Position numbers and translations under genes: made by a program | Shown: piece after piece, positions 1 through 9,064 of the stretch | Layout of the letters: each line of letters begins with the position of its first letter | How positions within the stretch are numbered: position 1 is the stretch's first letter | Origin: JAKJGV01 sp964617565 | GTDB lineage: Bacteria > Verrucomicrobiota > Kiritimatiellia > CAIQIC01 > JAGNIJ01 | Assembly (NCBI GenBank): GCA_964617565.1 | Contig: CAZTYH010000052.1 | Span: forward strand, 1-22,039 | DNA length: 22,039 bases | Reading direction: 5' to 3' | Notes under the pieces: model-generated | What the model saw: only the letters and a program-made list of their open reading frames with translations | Databases searched by the model: none | What the model was told of the DNA's origin: nothing

Positions 1-496
<496 letters not shown>

Positions 497-652
497 TTAT
501 TCTCCTGGAGAGGACGCGAGAGCGCCCTCTCAGGGAGGCCAATTACCAATTGGCGACTCTCTCTATGCAATGATTTTTAAGGTTCACGGTTCGATGTTTT
601 CGGATCCTGCAAGTCAGGAGCAGGAAACAGAGGGCCACGAACCAAACGAGTT
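497..652 (+). other. 23S-5S internal transcribed spacer
   Basis: This 156-base spacer has no tRNA gene. It holds two inverted repeats that probably fold in the precursor rRNA. A long stem pairs 502-513 with 526-537 (one mismatch and one G-U pair). A perfect 7-bp stem pairs 538-544 (GCCAATT) with 548-554. They are plausible processing structures, but nothing here shows which nuclease would use them. Confidence 0.6.
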
Positions 653-768
<116 letters not shown>

Positions 769-776
769 TTAATTTA

Positions 777-820
777 AAGGCCGTCACGGTTTAATAGCTG
801 TGACGGCTTTCTCGTTTTTT
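777..820 (+). terminator. Intrinsic terminator of the rRNA operon
   Basis: An 11-bp stem pairs 777-787 with 800-810 (one G-U pair) around a 12-base loop. It is followed by a T-rich stretch ending in six T at 815-820. It starts less than 10 bases after the 5S 3' end, as expected for the end of an rrn operon. Confidence 0.85.
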
Positions 821-959
821 ATCTCGTTGCCCTGTATGCGGCTGTTTTCCTCCAAATACTCACAAAGATTATGGCTGTATCGGTCGCGAATTGCTCTCGA
901 ATTGCTTGCTATGCAGTGTGGCCGTGTGATACGGTGCAGCGCTCTCGTGGAGAAAGAGT

Positions 960-1009
960 GGGCTGTTTTCCGCGAGATGACTGCCTGGTGGCAGTGTTAA
1001 CAGAAGCCC
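960..1009 (+). promoter_or_regulatory. Structured leader immediately upstream of rpsA
   Basis: The 211 bases between the rrn terminator and rpsA hold no gene I can support. Near the rpsA start there is a nested stem: GGG 960-962 with CCC 1007-1009, CTGTT 963-967 with AACAG 999-1003, and an inner perfect 6-bp hairpin 980-985/990-995. The rpsA start has no good Shine-Dalgarno sequence, only GAG at 1018-1020. In E. coli, rpsA also has a folded leader and a poor Shine-Dalgarno and is repressed by its own product. A similar role here is inference. I found no convincing sigma-70 promoter in 821-959. Confidence 0.4.
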
Positions 1010-1031
1010 GAAGCGTTGAGAAAAACTGGTT

Positions 1032-2819
1032 ATGGAACGAACGAAGTCAAAAAAGAAGCAGGTCGCTTTCGACCTCGAAAAATTGGAAAACGATGAGCGG
1101 GCTTCCATGGAGAAGCTTTATGCCGAGACGTTGAAGAATTTCACGGAAGGCTCTATCGTCAAGGGGCGCGTCCTCGAAGTCAGGCCTGCGGAAGTCCTGG
1201 TAGACATCGGGTACAAGTCTGAAGGTGCAATCGCACTGTCTGAATTCAAAAGCGGTGAAGAACCGCATGCCGGCGATGAACTGGAAGTGCTGCTGGAAAA
1301 ACTTGAGGATGACGATGGGATGGTCGTTCTCAGCAAGCAGAGAGCAGAGCAGCAGAGAAGCTGGGATCGCGTGGTGGATACATGCAGCGAGGGCGGTGTA
1401 ATCGAAGGCGTGATCAAGGGTCGCGTCAAGGGCGGAATGATCGTTGACGTCGGTGTGGACGCTTTCCTGCCTGGCTCGCAGCTGGATGTGCTTCCCGTCA
1501 GGAACACAGACGATCTGCTGAACAAGAAGCTTGAATTCAAGATTCTGAAAATCAACAAGGAACGGCGGAACATCGTGCTTTCCCGCCGTGAATTGCTCGA
1601 AGAAAAGCGTCGCGAGCAGAAGAAGAAACTGCTTACGGAAATCCAGGTTGGCCAGGTTCGCAAGGGTGTGGTCAAAAACATCACGGACTTCGGTGCATTC
1701 GTGGACTTGAATGGTATGGACGGCCTCCTGCATATCACGGATATGAGCTGGGGCCGTATCAATCATCCATCTGAAATGGTGTCTGTTGGCCAGGAACTCG
1801 AAGTCGTTATTCTCGACGTCAATATGGAGAAAGAGCGTATCTCGCTCGGTCTCAAGCAGCGCATGCCCAATCCGTGGGATGATATCGAGGCGAAATACCC
1901 GGTGGGAACGCGTGTCCGCGGACGCGTGGTCAACCTTGTCCCCTACGGTGCCTTTGTGCAACTGGAAGAGGGGGTCGAAGGCTTGGTGCATGTTTCCGAG
2001 CTTTCCTGGACTAAGCGCGTCGCGCGTGCGGCAGACGTTCTTTCTGTCGGCGATACAGTGGATGCGGTGGTCCTGAGTTTCAACCGGAACGAGCAGAAGA
2101 TCTCGCTAGGCATTCGCCAAACCGAACAAAACCCGTGGGATAATGCACAGGCGAAGTATCCGATCGGTTCACGTGTAAAAGGCGTGGTTCGAAACTTCAC
2201 GAATTATGGCGCATTTGTCGAACTGGAGCCCGGTATTGACGGCATGATCCATGTGTCGGATATGTCGTGGACCCGAAAGGTGAATCATCCTTCCGAGGTT
2301 CTGAAGAAGGGCGACGAAGTGGAAGCCGTTGTGCTGGAAGTGGACGGATCGAGTCAGAGGATCAGTCTCGGCCTCAAGCAGGCCCAGGATGATCCTTGGA
2401 CCAGCATATCTTCGCGTTACCAGGTCGGCGCGCTTGTGAAGGGCAAAGTCAGCAAGCTCGCGTCCTTTGGCGCGTTCATTGAAATCGAGGAGGGTGTGGA
2501 CGGTTTGGTGCACATCAGCCAGATCAGCGACGAACGCGTTCAAAAGGTTCGCGATGTGCTGCAGCCCGGACAGGAAGTCGAAGCGCGTGTAATCAAGGTG
2601 GATCCCGTGGAGCGCCGTATTGGTCTGAGCATCAAGGCCGCGAAACTTTCCGATGAGGAATTTGTCGTGGACGACAGCATGCTTGAAGGTTTGCGGCCGG
2701 GCGAGGATCTCGTTGACCTGGCCGGTGCATTTGATGCAGCCATGGGTGCCGTTGGTGGTGAAGAATCCCAGGAATGGAGCCCGGGCGCATCGAAAGGTGA
2801 AGAAGAAAAGCAGTCCTGA
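1032..2819 (+). CDS. rpsA: 30S ribosomal protein S1
   Basis: S1 binds mRNA at the platform of the 30S subunit and helps initiate translation on messages with weak Shine-Dalgarno sequences. The 595-residue protein has six S1 (OB-fold) repeats at roughly residues 36-110, 118-198, 200-280, 286-368, 371-455 and 458-535. Repeats 3-6 carry the typical FGAFV(D/E)L...G(M/V/I)(D/E)GL(V/L)H(I/V)S core. Repeats 1 and 2 are more divergent, as usual for the ribosome-binding part. The acidic, Gly/Ser-rich tail after about residue 540 is not conserved. Length is close to the usual 550-600. The ATG at 1032 opens a lysine-rich N-terminus just before repeat 1. It is a single-gene unit between the rrn terminator and its own terminator. 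Confidence 0.97.
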   Translation: MERTKSKKKQVAFDLEKLENDERASMEKLYAETLKNFTEGSIVKGRVLEVRPAEVLVDIGYKSEGAIALSEFKSGEEPHAGDELEVLLEKLEDDDGMVVLSKQRAEQQRSWDRVVDTCSEGGVIEGVIKGRVKGGMIVDVGVDAFLPGSQLDVLPVRNTDDLLNKKLEFKILKINKERRNIVLSRRELLEEKRREQKKKLLTEIQVGQVRKGVVKNITDFGAFVDLNGMDGLLHITDMSWGRINHPSEMVSVGQELEVVILDVNMEKERISLGLKQRMPNPWDDIEAKYPVGTRVRGRVVNLVPYGAFVQLEEGVEGLVHVSELSWTKRVARAADVLSVGDTVDAVVLSFNRNEQKISLGIRQTEQNPWDNAQAKYPIGSRVKGVVRNFTNYGAFVELEPGIDGMIHVSDMSWTRKVNHPSEVLKKGDEVEAVVLEVDGSSQRISLGLKQAQDDPWTSISSRYQVGALVKGKVSKLASFGAFIEIEEGVDGLVHISQISDERVQKVRDVLQPGQEVEARVIKVDPVERRIGLSIKAAKLSDEEFVVDDSMLEGLRPGEDLVDLAGAFDAAMGAVGGEESQEWSPGASKGEEEKQS

Positions 2820-2841
2820 AGCACAAATAACTGAAATAAAG

Positions 2842-2873
2842 AAAGCGCCGGATATAATGTCCGGCGCTTTTTT
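2842..2873 (+). terminator. Intrinsic terminator of rpsA
   Basis: A perfect 11-bp stem (2842-2852 with 2860-2870) encloses a 7-base loop, and the run of six T at 2868-2873 follows. It lies 22 bases after the rpsA stop codon. The 5' arm starts with three A, so a weaker minus-strand terminator is possible, but no minus-strand gene ends here. Confidence 0.93.
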
Positions 2874-2910
2874 GTCATGCTGATTCCCGCGTCCCTGGAG
2901 ATCGAATTGC

Positions 2911-2938
2911 TTTTCAATCCATGAAGTGCAAGTATGAT
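2911..2938 (+). promoter_or_regulatory. Possible sigma-70 promoter of the antiporter gene
   Basis: TTTTCA at 2911-2916 (4 of 6 matches to TTGACA) and TATGAT at 2933-2938 (5 of 6 matches to TATAAT) are separated by 16 bases. They lie about 30 bases before the chosen ATG and after the rpsA terminator, where a promoter is needed. The match is only moderate. Confidence 0.35.
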
Positions 2939-2967
2939 TGCCGGGTGCCGTGCTGAGGGATCAATGC

Positions 2968-4998
2968 ATGAACGAAACGATGCTTCTTCACGATCTGGCC
3001 GTTGTCATGACCGCCGCAGGCGTGGCGGCGCTTATCGCCCATGCCTTCAACCAGCCCAAGATCCTCGGCTACATTCTCGCCGGTGTGGTGATTGGACCCC
3101 ATACACCGCCGTTTTCCTTCGTCTTCAACGAAGCAACGATCCGGACGCTTGCCGACCTGGGCATCCTTTTCCTGATGTTTTCGCTCGGGCTCGAATTCAA
3201 CTTGAGGCGTCTTCGCGCGGTCGGGCGAATCGCGTTCATCACGGCTTCTCTCGACGTGGCATTGATGCTCTATATCGGCTATCAGTTGGGCCGCTGGTTC
3301 GGTTGGGGAGCGTTGGAAAGCCTCTTTCTCGGGGCCATAATTTGCGACTCCTCCACGACGGTGCTGGCCAAGCTTCTGCGGGAGTTGAACAAATCGCAGG
3401 AGCGTTTTGCCCACGTCGTGTACGCGACCACTCTCGTCGAAGACTTGCTCGCCATCGCGTTGATCGCAATTCTCACGGGCCTCGCCGCAACAGGCAGTTT
3501 GCAGGGCGGCCAGATTGCGGTCCGCATGGTCATCCTGGTGGTTTTCCTTGTTGTGGTCCTGGTCGTCGGCCTGCTGCTGGTTCCGCGATTTCTGACGAAG
3601 GTGGCCCGTTACCGAAACGACGAACTGCTTGTCATTGTCGTGCTTGCGCTCGCGTTCGGTGTGTGTCTGCTTGCCGTCCGGCTTGAACTCAGCCTGGCGC
3701 TGGGCGCATTCCTCATCGGCGCCATCATGGCCGAGTCGGGACTGATCGGCCGCATCGAAATGCTGGTGGCTCCGTTCCGTCACATGTTCACCGCCGTGTT
3801 TCTCGTCGCGATCGGCTTGCTGATCCAACCGGTCCTGATGGTCCAGTACCTGCTGCCGATCATCGGCATTGCCCTGGTCATCATCGTGGCCAAATGGGTC
3901 AACTGTTCCGTGGGCAGTTTCCTGGGCGGCAGCGATCTCGGCACCTCGTTCCGTGTCGGCATCGCCATGGGGCAAGTCGCCGAGTTCGCTTTCATCATCG
4001 CCGCGCTCGGACTTTCCCTCAAGGTCACGCGGCCCGAGATCTACCAGGTGGCCGTTGGCGCGGCCGTGCTTTCAGTGATCCTTAACCCGTATTTAATACG
4101 GCATGCGGATCAACTGGCTGCGTTCGCGCGCCGGATCGTTCCAGCGAATATGCAACAGACGCTTGGAGTGTACACGCACTGGATCCATCAGTTGCGCGAG
4201 TCGTCGTCGGACACTCCGCTTGCGCGGACGGTACGGCTTTCGCTCCGCTTGGTGGTCATTAATACTGTCTTCATAGTGGCGCTGTTCATGGTGGCGGGGT
4301 ACGTGGCCCGCCACGAAGTAATTGACGTTGTTTTGCCGTTCGGGCCAAGCGCTCAGCGCGGACTGCTGTGGCTGATTACCGTGCTGCTTGCGCTTCCTTT
4401 CTACGTAGCTAATTTCCGCAAGATCCAGGCGTTGGGAATGATGCTGGCCGAAGTGACGATCCCACCCTCCAACCAGACGGGTTGGGCCCGTAATCTGCGC
4501 GCTCTTGTCGGAGCGTTGACGCTGTTCCTTGGCGTCGCGGGGATGGCCTTGCTGACGTTTCTGCTCAGCTCCGCTTTTCTTCCTTCTCCGCGCGTTTTGA
4601 TATTGCTTGTCGGATTGGTGGCGGTCGTCACTGGCTTGAGTTGGCGTACGCTGGTGCGTGTCTATGCGCGCGCGCAAAGCGAGGTGCGGGAATTGTTTGC
4701 CCGGGAGGCGCCGGCCGCCCAGCACCCGTCATTGCCCGCGACCATCGGCGCGCTGCTCGACCGTGACGTCTATGCCGTCACCGTGCCTGTTCGCTCTCAC
4801 ATCATCGGTAGGTCCATCCCGGAGATTGAATTGCGGTCGAAAACCGGCGCCACGGTAGTGAGCATCGAGCGCGGGACAGAGGTTCTTCTTGGTTCCGACG
4901 CCAGTGTCAAGCTGGACTCCGGCGATCGGGTGCTCCTGCTCGGGGAACCCGCCCAGATAAAGGCTGTCCGTGAATTGTTCAGCGAAAGAGACGCGTGA
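2968..4998 (+). CDS. Kef/CPA2-type cation:proton antiporter with C-terminal RCK_C domain
   Basis: This inner-membrane protein of 676 residues should exchange a monovalent cation (K+ or Na+) for protons. Residues about 8-385 form a sodium/hydrogen exchanger domain (PF00999 type) of roughly 12 hydrophobic segments. It includes the N-terminal NQPKILGYILAGVVIGP motif and an acidic LVEDLLAI motif where Kef proteins usually have QD. Four or so further membrane segments follow (about 430-600). The last 60-70 residues form a TrkA_C/RCK_C ligand-binding domain. The nucleotide-binding TrkA_N domain of classical KefB/KefC is absent. I chose the ATG at 2968 because GAGGGA (2955-2960) sits seven bases upstream; an in-frame ATG at 2938 would add ten residues that do not look conserved and has no such site. 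Substrate is not deducible from sequence. Confidence 0.9.
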   Translation: MNETMLLHDLAVVMTAAGVAALIAHAFNQPKILGYILAGVVIGPHTPPFSFVFNEATIRTLADLGILFLMFSLGLEFNLRRLRAVGRIAFITASLDVALMLYIGYQLGRWFGWGALESLFLGAIICDSSTTVLAKLLRELNKSQERFAHVVYATTLVEDLLAIALIAILTGLAATGSLQGGQIAVRMVILVVFLVVVLVVGLLLVPRFLTKVARYRNDELLVIVVLALAFGVCLLAVRLELSLALGAFLIGAIMAESGLIGRIEMLVAPFRHMFTAVFLVAIGLLIQPVLMVQYLLPIIGIALVIIVAKWVNCSVGSFLGGSDLGTSFRVGIAMGQVAEFAFIIAALGLSLKVTRPEIYQVAVGAAVLSVILNPYLIRHADQLAAFARRIVPANMQQTLGVYTHWIHQLRESSSDTPLARTVRLSLRLVVINTVFIVALFMVAGYVARHEVIDVVLPFGPSAQRGLLWLITVLLALPFYVANFRKIQALGMMLAEVTIPPSNQTGWARNLRALVGALTLFLGVAGMALLTFLLSSAFLPSPRVLILLVGLVAVVTGLSWRTLVRVYARAQSEVRELFAREAPAAQHPSLPATIGALLDRDVYAVTVPVRSHIIGRSIPEIELRSKTGATVVSIERGTEVLLGSDASVKLDSGDRVLLLGEPAQIKAVRELFSERDA

Positions 4999-5007
4999 CA
5001 ACGAGAC

Positions 5008-5043
5008 ACCCGAGCACGGCCTCCCTGCGGATGCCGTTCGGGT
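5008..5043. terminator. Hairpin between convergent genes, possible bidirectional terminator
   Basis: ACCCGA (5008-5013) pairs with TCGGGT (5038-5043), and ACGGC (5016-5020) pairs with GCCGT (5033-5037), with a two-base bulge and a 12-base loop. It fills the 49-base space between the antiporter stop and the mdcA stop. Neither strand has a good T-run after the stem, so the terminator role is only suggested by position. Confidence 0.35.
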
Positions 5044-5047
5044 TGGT

Positions 5048-6679
5048 TTATCCTTTGAATCCCGCTGGCGGATGATAAATCCCGCCTGATATGCGCACTA
5101 GATCCTGGAGATTTTGAGCGGCAAGCAATTTGCGATTTATCCGATCCGGGTTGATGCCAAGGTCTTCAGGGGTTCGGATTATTCCTCTGCGGCGAAGACG
5201 CGCAATATCGCTCTTGCGGATGCTTTGACCAACCGGCGTGTTCCCAGCGACGGCCGCAACCGCCTTGATGCGTGTTTCAAGGTCTTTGCATCGGTCAAGA
5301 TAGGCAATGCCTGTTTCTGTAACGATGTGCGTTACCTGGTCGCCAGAAATCATTACCGGCGGCTTGGAAAAAACGCCATCCTTATAAAGGGAGATAGCGT
5401 CCAACTCATTGACGAACACAGGAATCTGTTTTTTTTCACTGACGGTCGGAGTGATTTGAACAACCAGTTTTCGCCCCTTGAAAATGCCCTCCTGCCACAG
5501 CCCCGCTCCAGTGACAGCCTTGGTGTAGTTGCGGCGTCCGGGAGGCGATCCGCCTAGATTCGGCGCGCCGCCGAATCCAGCAATCATTCCTTTTATGGCG
5601 GTCGAGCTGTTGCCGTATCGGTCAATCTGCAGCGTTGCACCGATAAATAAATCAATTGCATAGAGACCGGCAATATGCGCGAAACAACGGTTGGACCGCA
5701 TATGGCCATCAGCCCCAATGGAAAAAATGTCGCTTCGCGCGCGCGAATATTCCTCCATACCCGGTTCTCCTCCGAATGCATAAATGTGTTTTACGAAGCC
5801 CGCTTCGATCGCGGGGATCAGTGTGGGGTGCGGATTAAGCACCCAGTGGGTACAGCACTTGCCTTTGAGTCCCAGTTTCTGTCCATAGGTTGGAAGTAAT
5901 AGTTCTATGGCGGCGGTCGCATATCCAAGGCCGTGATTCAGCGCTTGCACGCCATACTCTTTGTAGATGCCGTTCAGTACCATCATGGCCATCATGATCT
6001 GCTGGTTGGTGATGCGAGAGGGATCGCGCGTGAACAGCGGTTGAAGATGGTAATCTTCCCCGGTGACAACAATGAAATCCGCCCAGTCTGCCGGAATGTC
6101 AACCCGGGGAAGACGGGCACGTTTTTCCTTCACTTGGACGACAACCACACCGTATTTGAAGTGAGTCGCTTCGCATATCAGGGCCGTATCTTCCGTGTTG
6201 AACCCGGTGTAGATGTTTCCTTGCCCATCGCATGCTTCGGCGACAAGCAGGCTTACATGTGGATAAAGATCTACAAAGTAACGGCCATATAGCTCGAGGT
6301 ACGTATGGATCGCGCCGATGCGAACTTTGCCTTCGGACGCGAGCTGATACAGGTTCTTAGACTGAGGACCGGAATATGCAAAGTCTAGATGCGATGCAAT
6401 GCCTTGCCGAAAAAGTTCTAGATGCTCGCTCAACGCGACGGTTGATTGGACCATGTGAAGATTGCGGATTCGACGCTTATCCACTTTAAGAAGGGCCCGG
6501 GCAAGGAAATCTGCCTGTTTTTGATTGTCGCCTTCAATGCAAACGCGGTCCCCGCGCTTGAGGATTGCGTTCAGCAGTTCTGTGGCCTTGCCCGGTATGA
6601 TAAATTTACCGTCTTTCGAAACCTTTTTGCCGCGTGCGATTCGCGCCTGGTAGTTCCGCCTGTTCTGATCAAAACGCAT
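5048..6679 (-). CDS. mdcA: Malonate decarboxylase alpha subunit-like acyl-CoA:malonate CoA/ACP transferase
   Basis: In the known enzyme complex, MdcA exchanges the acetyl group on the acyl-carrier subunit for malonyl; alone it can act as a malonate:acetyl-CoA CoA-transferase. The 543-residue protein matches family length (about 550) and carries its hallmark blocks: IEGDNQKQADFLARAL (48-63), GAIHTYLELYGRYFVDL (122-138), RVDIPADWADF (192-202), LNPHPTLIPAIEAGF (281-295), GNSST (356-360) and GFGGAPNLG (368-376). These separate it from citrate lyase alpha and ordinary acetate CoA-transferases. The start ATG overlaps the stop of the upstream hydrolase gene as TAATG, and AGGAGG (6688-6693 on the plus strand as CCTCCT) gives a strong ribosome binding site eight bases away. 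The partner genes mdcB, C, D, E, G and H are not in the window, so its present role is uncertain. Confidence 0.88.
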   Translation of the reverse strand: MRFDQNRRNYQARIARGKKVSKDGKFIIPGKATELLNAILKRGDRVCIEGDNQKQADFLARALLKVDKRRIRNLHMVQSTVALSEHLELFRQGIASHLDFAYSGPQSKNLYQLASEGKVRIGAIHTYLELYGRYFVDLYPHVSLLVAEACDGQGNIYTGFNTEDTALICEATHFKYGVVVVQVKEKRARLPRVDIPADWADFIVVTGEDYHLQPLFTRDPSRITNQQIMMAMMVLNGIYKEYGVQALNHGLGYATAAIELLLPTYGQKLGLKGKCCTHWVLNPHPTLIPAIEAGFVKHIYAFGGEPGMEEYSRARSDIFSIGADGHMRSNRCFAHIAGLYAIDLFIGATLQIDRYGNSSTAIKGMIAGFGGAPNLGGSPPGRRNYTKAVTGAGLWQEGIFKGRKLVVQITPTVSEKKQIPVFVNELDAISLYKDGVFSKPPVMISGDQVTHIVTETGIAYLDRCKDLETRIKAVAAVAGNTPVGQSIRKSDIARLRRRGIIRTPEDLGINPDRINRKLLAAQNLQDLVRISGGIYHPPAGFKG

Positions 6680-7644
6680 TATTTCTTCCTCCTGGGGCTT
6701 TTGCCACGTTTTGGTGCGTGAATGCTGAACCGTTTGGCCGGCTCAAAAACACTTCGCGCATTGCGGGTAAGCACGGAACCGTAGGAGGCTACGTTGCGAT
6801 CCTCAAGATGATCAAACATCATTGGGCTGTCCGATCCATAGGAGATTCGCTTGATGGGATCGGGGTCAAGTTCTGCGTAGATAATATCATCCGTTCCGCG
6901 CCCCACAGCCAGGAGTTGCGCGATTGGAGAGATAATCATGCTGTGCCCAAAGTAGTGAGTTCCCGATGCGTCGGTTCCAATCGCATTCACCGCTATCACA
7001 TATGCATGATTGTCATATGCACGAACTTTATTTGTGGTCTCCCATATATCGAATCCGCGGAGCAGGGCGGATGGCCTTGCGATGATTTGTGCGCCCTTGA
7101 TTGCCAGGATCCGCGATACTTCGGGGAAGTCGCCGTCGTAGCAGATCATCATGCCGATAGCGCCGAACTCCGTAGGGATGACAGGATAGCTGTCGCCGGG
7201 TGTTGTCCATCCGCCGGCGGAGAGTCGTTCGGAAGGAAAAGGATGTGTCTTGCGATAAACACCAGCCACTTGCCCTCGCGCATCAATCAAGAAGGCGCTG
7301 TTGTGAATAGTCATTTTCTCACGGCCGCGTTCGTACGTTGGGAAAACGCAGTAAGTACCCGCTTCTCTGCATGCCTTCTGGACAGGCTTAAGGATCGTAT
7401 CGATGTTTCGCGGCAGTAGTGAATGAAAGTCCTCCGCAGGCATGCCGGGATGGAACCCGGTCGTTATACTTTCTGGGAAGACCACCAGCTTGGCGCCGGT
7501 CTCACGTACGGCCCGGCGAAGCCATAGAACCACTCTCTCCGTGTTCGTTTTGATGTCGTTCGGGATGGGAGCGAATTGTACGCCTGCGATTTTGACCCGC
7601 TTGACCTGGCAATGGCCGGCATGATCCCTGTTCTTCCTTGGCAT
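6679..7644 (-). CDS. Nitrilase-superfamily carbon-nitrogen hydrolase
   Basis: This cytoplasmic hydrolase of 321 residues should cleave an amide, carbamoyl or nitrile C-N bond. The Glu-Lys-Cys triad is visible: Glu58 in VVFPES, Lys132 in YRKTHPFPSE and Cys168 in ICYDGDFPE. The CYDGDFPE block resembles that of aliphatic amidases and formamidases more than that of true nitrilases, but the substrate cannot be read from it. An in-frame ATG at 7737 would add 31 residues; I chose 7644 because a strong GAGGAGGG site lies about five bases upstream and the protein then begins just before the first beta strand (KIAGVQFAP). The C-terminus is very basic (KRGKSPRRKK). It is the first gene of a two-gene unit with mdcA, coupled by a one-base overlap, which suggests a shared pathway. 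Confidence 0.88.
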   Translation of the reverse strand: MPRKNRDHAGHCQVKRVKIAGVQFAPIPNDIKTNTERVVLWLRRAVRETGAKLVVFPESITTGFHPGMPAEDFHSLLPRNIDTILKPVQKACREAGTYCVFPTYERGREKMTIHNSAFLIDARGQVAGVYRKTHPFPSERLSAGGWTTPGDSYPVIPTEFGAIGMMICYDGDFPEVSRILAIKGAQIIARPSALLRGFDIWETTNKVRAYDNHAYVIAVNAIGTDASGTHYFGHSMIISPIAQLLAVGRGTDDIIYAELDPDPIKRISYGSDSPMMFDHLEDRNVASYGSVLTRNARSVFEPAKRFSIHAPKRGKSPRRKK

Positions 7645-7775
7645 CTGGCCCTCCTCAGCGGAAATAAAGCTATTGGATAGACGCCGATATACGCAAGTTA
7701 AGTAGATAAATATAGAGCATTCACAGGCGAGGGGCACCTTTTTTCCTGTTATTCAGCAGCCGATCATGGCAATAA
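7645..7775. promoter_or_regulatory. Divergent intergenic region, hydrolase-mdcA versus tyrS
   Basis: These 131 AT-rich bases separate two divergent units, so both promoters should lie here. I see no hexamer pair good enough to call on either strand. The stretch near 7711-7717 (AATATAG) is the best -10-like region for tyrS but lacks a convincing -35. No T-box-like structure or other large fold is evident ahead of tyrS. Confidence 0.4.
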
Positions 7776-9008
7776 ATGCGCCCGATGAAGACGACACCGA
7801 AAGAACAGCTTGCGAGCCTGCAGGAGAGACTGGTGGACCTGGTATCCCCGCAGGAGTTATTGGCGAAACTCGAAGTATCGGCAAAAGAAGGACGCCCCTT
7901 GCGCGTGAAGTACGGCGCGGATCCGTCATCCCCCGATATCCATGTTGGCCACGTGGTACCGTTGAACAAGCTCCGGGAATTCCAGGACCTCGGTCATACC
8001 GTGATCTTTCTGATAGGTGATTTTACCGGGATGATTGGCGATCCGTCGGGGCGTTCCCAGACACGGAAGCCTTTGTCTCGCGAACAGGTAGCCGAGAATG
8101 CCCTGACGTATCAGAAACAGGTGTTCAAGATCCTTGATCCCGCCCTCACGGAAGTGCGCTATAACTCCGAGTGGTGCTCGCCGATGAAGTTTGACGACGT
8201 GGTCCGTTTATCGGCGCACGTCACCATTGCGCAGATGCTTCAGCGAGACGATTTCTCAAAGCGCTACTCAGCAAGCCAGCCCATTTCGTTGGTTGAATTC
8301 CTGTATCCGCTCATTCAGGCCTACGACTCCGTCATGCTCGAGGCAGATGTCGAGCTTGGAGGTACGGACCAGCTTTTCAACCTCTTGTTGGGGCGCGAAC
8401 TGCAGAAGGCGTTCGGACAAGTACCACAGGTGGTTATGACGATGCCCTTGTTGGAAGGCCTGGATGGTGTAAACAAGATGAGCAAGAGTCTCGGCAATTA
8501 CATTGGCATTACCGAGTCGCCGCGGGAGATATTTGGCAAGACAATGTCTGTCAGCGATGATCTCATGTGGCGGTACTTTGCCCTCGTCTTATGCATGCCG
8601 GAAGCGGAATTAAGCGCCTTGAAAGAGGCCGTACGGAGCGGTGCGCGTCATCCTCGTGATGTGAAGGATGAGCTGGGGCGGAAAGTTGTAGAGCGATTTC
8701 ACGATGCGGATGCAGCCAGGGATGCTTCTGCCGAGTTCGCGCGCGTATTTTCTCAAAACCAGTTGCCGGAAGAAATGCCGGAAGTGCAGATTGCGGAATC
8801 GGATCTTCAAGACGGAAAAATTTCTGTTATAGCCCTGCTTGTGAAGGCGAACCTGTCCTCCAGTAATAGCGAAGCCAGGCGGTTGATACAGCAGGGCGCC
8901 GTGAGGATTGGTGATAAGAAGGTGTCCGATCCGCAGGCACGTATCGAGGTGCCCGACGGTGCCGTTGTGAAGTGCGGTAAAAGAGGCTTTGCCAGAATCA
9001 GGATCTGA
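7776..9008 (+). CDS. tyrS: Tyrosine--tRNA ligase
   Basis: The class I aminoacyl-tRNA synthetase charges tRNA-Tyr. The HIGH signature appears as HVGH at residues 56-59 after KYGADPSSPDI, and the second signature is a canonical KMSKS at 234-238. TyrRS proteins with KMSKS belong to the TyrZ-like branch, whereas the classic TyrS branch has KFGKS. The tyrosine pocket region shows LGGTDQLFN (194-202). An S4 RNA-binding domain occupies about residues 345-405. The length of 410 is normal. The start is not firmly set: neither the ATG at 7776 nor that at 7785 has a good Shine-Dalgarno sequence; I keep the first. It is probably co-oriented and co-transcribed with tRNA-Arg and alr. Confidence 0.96.
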   Translation: MRPMKTTPKEQLASLQERLVDLVSPQELLAKLEVSAKEGRPLRVKYGADPSSPDIHVGHVVPLNKLREFQDLGHTVIFLIGDFTGMIGDPSGRSQTRKPLSREQVAENALTYQKQVFKILDPALTEVRYNSEWCSPMKFDDVVRLSAHVTIAQMLQRDDFSKRYSASQPISLVEFLYPLIQAYDSVMLEADVELGGTDQLFNLLLGRELQKAFGQVPQVVMTMPLLEGLDGVNKMSKSLGNYIGITESPREIFGKTMSVSDDLMWRYFALVLCMPEAELSALKEAVRSGARHPRDVKDELGRKVVERFHDADAARDASAEFARVFSQNQLPEEMPEVQIAESDLQDGKISVIALLVKANLSSSNSEARRLIQQGAVRIGDKKVSDPQARIEVPDGAVVKCGKRGFARIRI

Positions 9009-9064
9009 GCATTTGTTATTGCTTACTCAGGTTTCAGGTTTCAGAATTCGCTTTTTAAAGACAC

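Noticed and set aside
1047..1991. 314-codon minus-strand frame opposite rpsA
   Set aside because: Antisense to the first four S1 repeats; no domain, no ribosome binding site, and no neighbouring minus-strand gene.
2914..3975. 353-codon minus-strand frame opposite the antiporter gene
   Set aside because: Its product is a low-complexity string rich in His, Asp, Gln and Arg, typical of the antisense of hydrophobic membrane-protein codons; no motif supports it.
6634..7419. 261-codon plus-strand frame opposite the hydrolase gene
   Set aside because: It lies opposite the Glu-Lys-Cys hydrolase and the mdcA start, which have strong family motifs and ribosome binding sites.
9009..9064. Direct repeat CAGGTTT-CAGGTTT before the tRNA as an attachment site
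   Set aside because: The two 7-base copies are adjacent, there is no duplicated tRNA 3' end and no integrase nearby.
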